A DNA stretch of 64,000 nucleotides, taken from assembly GCF_001969815.1 (NCBI RefSeq), contig NZ_MRBK01000011.1, positions 112,168 through 176,167 on the forward strand, written 5' to 3'. The number at the start of each line of letters is the position of its first letter. Position 1 is the first letter of the stretch. Under the pieces are notes generated by a model. It worked only from the letters and a program-made list of their open reading frames with translations. It made no database searches and was not told where the DNA came from. A program made the position numbers and the translations under genes. Of the stretch, positions 61,888-64,000 are shown in pieces. The DNA is from Bacillus swezeyi. Its GTDB lineage: Bacteria > Bacillota > Bacilli > Bacillales > Bacillaceae.

Positions 61888-63309
61888 ATGAATGAACAGG
61901 GAAATCAAAAGTCATTTTTAAGTACCATTATTTTAGTTTCGACCTTCGGCGGGCTTCTCTTTGGATATGACACAGGGGTCATCAACGGTGCTTTGCCATA
62001 CATGGCTGAGGGGGATCAGCTCAACTTAACTGCATTTACAGAAGGCCTTGTTGCAAGTTCACTCCTCTTGGGTGCTGCACTCGGAGCTGTATTTGGAGGA
62101 AGGCTGTCCGATTATATCGGCCGCCGCAAAAACATTATTTTACTTGCTGTGCTGTTCTTTTTCGCTACCCTTGGCTGCACCCTTGCACCAAATGTAACCG
62201 TTATGGTTCTTTCGCGCTTCTTACTGGGGCTTGCTGTAGGGGGAGCGTCTGTCACGGTGCCGACTTATTTGGCGGAAATGTCTCCGTCCGAAAAGAGGGG
62301 GCGGATGGTTACCCAAAATGAATTGATGATTGTGAGCGGACAGCTGCTTGCATTCACTTTCAATGCCATTCTTGGCACCACAATGGGCGACAGCTCTCAT
62401 GTATGGCGCTACATGCTGGCTATCGCGGCTGTACCGGCGGTATTTTTGTTCTTCGGTATGTTAAGAATGCCTGAAAGCCCGCGCTGGCTTGTTTCAAAGG
62501 GGAAAAATGAAACCGCTTTAAACGTCCTTAAAAAAATTCGCGAAGAAAAGCGCGCCGGTTCAGAACTGACAGAAATTGAAGCTGCCGTCATGAAAGAGTC
62601 GGAAATAAAGCAAGCGACATATAAAGATCTTGCGGTTCCATGGGTTCGCAGAATTGTATTTCTCGGAATTGGAATCGCTGTCGTTCAGCAGGTTACGGGT
62701 GTAAACTCCATTATGTATTATGGTACTGAAATTCTTAAAAATGCCGGTTTTGAAACAAAAGCGGCGCTGATTGGAAATATTGCGAACGGTGTCATTTCGG
62801 TGTTGGCGACTTTCGTGGGGATTTGGCTGCTCGGCAAGGTCGGGCGCCGGCCTATGCTCTTGACCGGTTTGATAGGAACAACATCAGCGCTGCTGCTCAT
62901 CGGAATTTTCTCAACCGTGCTTCAAGGATCGGCCGCTCTGCCTTATGTCGTTCTCGCTTTAACGGTAACGTTCCTTGCATTCCAACAAGGAGCCATTTCA
63001 CCGGTAACATGGCTTATGCTTTCAGAAATTTTCCCGCTCCGTCTGCGCGGACTCGGTATGGGTGTTACCGTATTCTGTTTATGGATCGCCAACTTCTTTG
63101 TCGGCCTTACATTCCCGATGCTGCTTGATAAGATCGGGCTGTCCTCGACATTCTATATCTTTGTTGGTCTGGGGCTTCTCTCGATCACCTTTGTGAAAAA
63201 ATTCCTTCCGGAAACAAAGGGGCTTACGCTTGAACAGCTTGAGCATAATTTCCGCAACTACAAGGCTGAAAATGTACAGAATAGTACAAGTGCGAAAATC
63301 ACCGGATAA
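61888..63309 (+). CDS. iolT: IolT-type sugar/myo-inositol:H+ symporter (MFS)
   Basis: 473 residues, exactly the length of B. subtilis IolT, and similar throughout. STFGGLLFGYDTGVINGALPYMA, GRLSDYIGRRKNIIL, RFLLGLAVGGASVTVPTYLAEMSP, PESPRWLVSKGK, QQVTGVNSIMYYGTEILKNAGF and PETKGLTLEQLEHNF are sugar-porter signatures. Twelve helices. ATG 61888 gives MNEQGNQKSFL and has GGGGG 9 bases upstream. IolT paralogues occur in this group, so inositol is the best but not certain substrate. Regulated by cre sites and possibly phased repeats upstream. Confidence 0.78.
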   Translation: MNEQGNQKSFLSTIILVSTFGGLLFGYDTGVINGALPYMAEGDQLNLTAFTEGLVASSLLLGAALGAVFGGRLSDYIGRRKNIILLAVLFFFATLGCTLAPNVTVMVLSRFLLGLAVGGASVTVPTYLAEMSPSEKRGRMVTQNELMIVSGQLLAFTFNAILGTTMGDSSHVWRYMLAIAAVPAVFLFFGMLRMPESPRWLVSKGKNETALNVLKKIREEKRAGSELTEIEAAVMKESEIKQATYKDLAVPWVRRIVFLGIGIAVVQQVTGVNSIMYYGTEILKNAGFETKAALIGNIANGVISVLATFVGIWLLGKVGRRPMLLTGLIGTTSALLLIGIFSTVLQGSAALPYVVLALTVTFLAFQQGAISPVTWLMLSEIFPLRLRGLGMGVTVFCLWIANFFVGLTFPMLLDKIGLSSTFYIFVGLGLLSITFVKKFLPETKGLTLEQLEHNFRNYKAENVQNSTSAKITG

Positions 63310-63316
63310 TAACTTT

Positions 63317-63348
63317 AAAAACAGGGTTCGTCAAGAATCCTGTTTTGT
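63317..63348 (+). terminator. Terminator of the transporter gene
   Basis: AAAACAGG / CCTGTTTT with a 13-base loop. Confidence 0.7.
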
Positions 63349-63808
63349 CATTTTCAGGTTCTATAAAATAAAAGCTTCATTAAATGCCCTTGTGAAAATG
63401 TTGTCGCCATGAAGAAACCGCAGTTAATCTTTTTATTGAAGATAGATGGAGCTGGATGTGAAGAATAACATAAAATAAAAAGCCGGGGTTAAAGATAATC
63501 ATCCTGGGGATATGACATATTTATCATGAATCAAAAAAAACGAAATAAAGTGTTGACTTATAAAAAGAGTACATGGTATATTATTATTCGTCGCTGATAA
63601 CAACGCAGTTATCACTTCGGAAAACGCCAGTTGATTTGAAACAGCTCTTAAGCTGAAGGTTTTAAATTAAAGGGTGTACAAACGCTTTAAAATGTGTATA
63701 ATAAATAAGGCTGAAACGAAACGGCTTTGATTCTTACATTGAACTTTTAAAAAAAACTTGTTGACTTTAACTGATTTTCATAGTATTATAGTTAAGTCGC
63801 CTGATAAA
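63349..63808 (+). promoter_or_regulatory. Upstream region of tRNA-Arg/tRNA-Gly with two promoters
   Basis: No gene in 460 bases. P1: TTGACT (63553-63558), 18 bases, TATATT (63577-63582). P2: TTGACT (63761-63766), 17 bases, TATTAT (63784-63789), 20 bases before tRNA-Arg. Tandem strong promoters are normal for stable RNA. Confidence 0.65.
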
Positions 63809-63885
63809 GCGCCCGTAGCTCAATTGGATAGAGCGTTTGACTACGGATCAAAAGGTTAGGGGTTCGACTCCTCTCGGGCGCGCCA
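63809..63885 (+). tRNA. tRNA-Arg (anticodon ACG)
   Basis: Acceptor GCGCCCG/CGGGCGC; anticodon loop CTACGGA; T-loop GGTTCGACTCC; encoded CCA. Confidence 0.96.
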
Positions 63886-63900
63886 TAACACATTTATCAC

Positions 63901-63974
63901 GCGGGTGTAGTTTAGTGGTAAAACCTCAGCCTTCCAAGCTGATGTCGTGGGTTCGATTCCCATCACCCGCTCCA
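63901..63974 (+). tRNA. tRNA-Gly (anticodon TCC)
   Basis: Acceptor GCGGGTG/CACCCGC; anticodon loop CTTCCAA; encoded CCA. Confidence 0.96.
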
Positions 63975-64000
63975 TTTTCAGAAATGATCTTTGAAAACTA

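Noticed and set aside
61636..61908. 90-codon minus-strand frame before the IolT-like gene
   Set aside because: Crosses the transporter start region and has no ribosome site or family signature.

Overview
The window is chromosomal DNA of a Bacillus of the B. licheniformis / B. paralicheniformis group. Many products are close to B. subtilis proteins in sequence, length and order: cshA-ydbS-ydbT-ydcA-ydcC-alr-ndoAI-ndoA, the complete eight-gene sigB operon, tex (ydcI), cmpA, ydcK, a seven-tRNA cluster, paiA-paiB, sigV-rsiV-oatA, pbpE and arsR-arsB-arsC. Start codons are mixed (ATG, GTG, TTG), ribosome binding sites are strong GGAGG types, and RNA and cell-wall genes are typical of Firmicutes. 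All identifications rest on reading motifs and remembered family sequences; no database search was possible.

Layout. 1-14.5 kb is core backbone: the end of a DEAD-box helicase gene, two PH-domain membrane proteins, a rhomboid protease, a lipoprotein, alanine racemase, the MazEF-type EndoA module, the sigB stressosome/partner-switch operon with its internal sigma-B promoter, Tex, the 37-codon cmpA and an SprT-like protein. The usual acpS gene is not between ydcA and ydcC. 14.6-15.2 kb is a tRNA cluster (Asn, Ser, Glu, Gln, Lys, Leu, Leu). 15.2-17.4 kb is a small island carrying a secreted GH11 xylanase; it is bounded by a 53-bp duplication of the 3' half of the last tRNA-Leu gene. 17.4-27 kb is an accessory mosaic: a MarR regulator divergent from a membrane protein, paiAB, gene relics, a Rap phosphatase with a multi-pheromone Phr precursor, an ArsR-SRPBCC fusion, ydeI, a secreted beta-helix protein, small membrane proteins and an Rrf2 regulator beside a thioredoxin-reductase-like flavoprotein.

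28-37 kb holds pbpE and a D-alanine-type permease, with a relic of a second permease 3' end on the far side of pbpE, then a ROK kinase, a DUF2306 membrane protein, a frameshifted gene, a cyclase-family hydrolase, a DGC-domain protein and an alpha/beta hydrolase. 37.7-41.1 kb is the lysozyme-stress unit sigV-rsiV and oatA, with sigma-V-type promoters before sigV and before oatA. 41.2-47.7 kb is a metalloid-resistance cluster: an ArsN1-type acetyltransferase, an ArsO-like flavoprotein with its ArsR, a CoA-disulfide reductase-rhodanese, a second ArsR, ArsB and ArsC. Two different operator palindromes are scattered through it. 48-49.4 kb has a Bcr/CflA drug exporter and the tail of a dead Fe-alcohol dehydrogenase gene.

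49.5-60.9 kb is a self-contained surface-adhesin system: a 1022-residue two-kinase hybrid sensor, a divergent response regulator with winged-helix and BTAD domains, a 1973-residue LPXTG protein with eight SpaA/Cna_B repeats, and a sortase. 61.3-63.3 kb is an IolT-type sugar/inositol transporter with cre sites and unusual 11-bp-phased repeats upstream. The window ends in tRNA-Arg and tRNA-Gly.

The most notable structures are: (i) a nearly identical ~176-bp element at two loci, each copy flanked by a perfect duplication of an intact terminator-like hairpin; (ii) the Phr precursor encoding three GRMIT and one EKAIT candidate pentapeptides; (iii) the tRNA-Leu xylanase island; (iv) the adhesin/sortase/hybrid-kinase locus; (v) the two operator families in the arsenic cluster; and (vi) phased direct repeats before the IolT-like gene.
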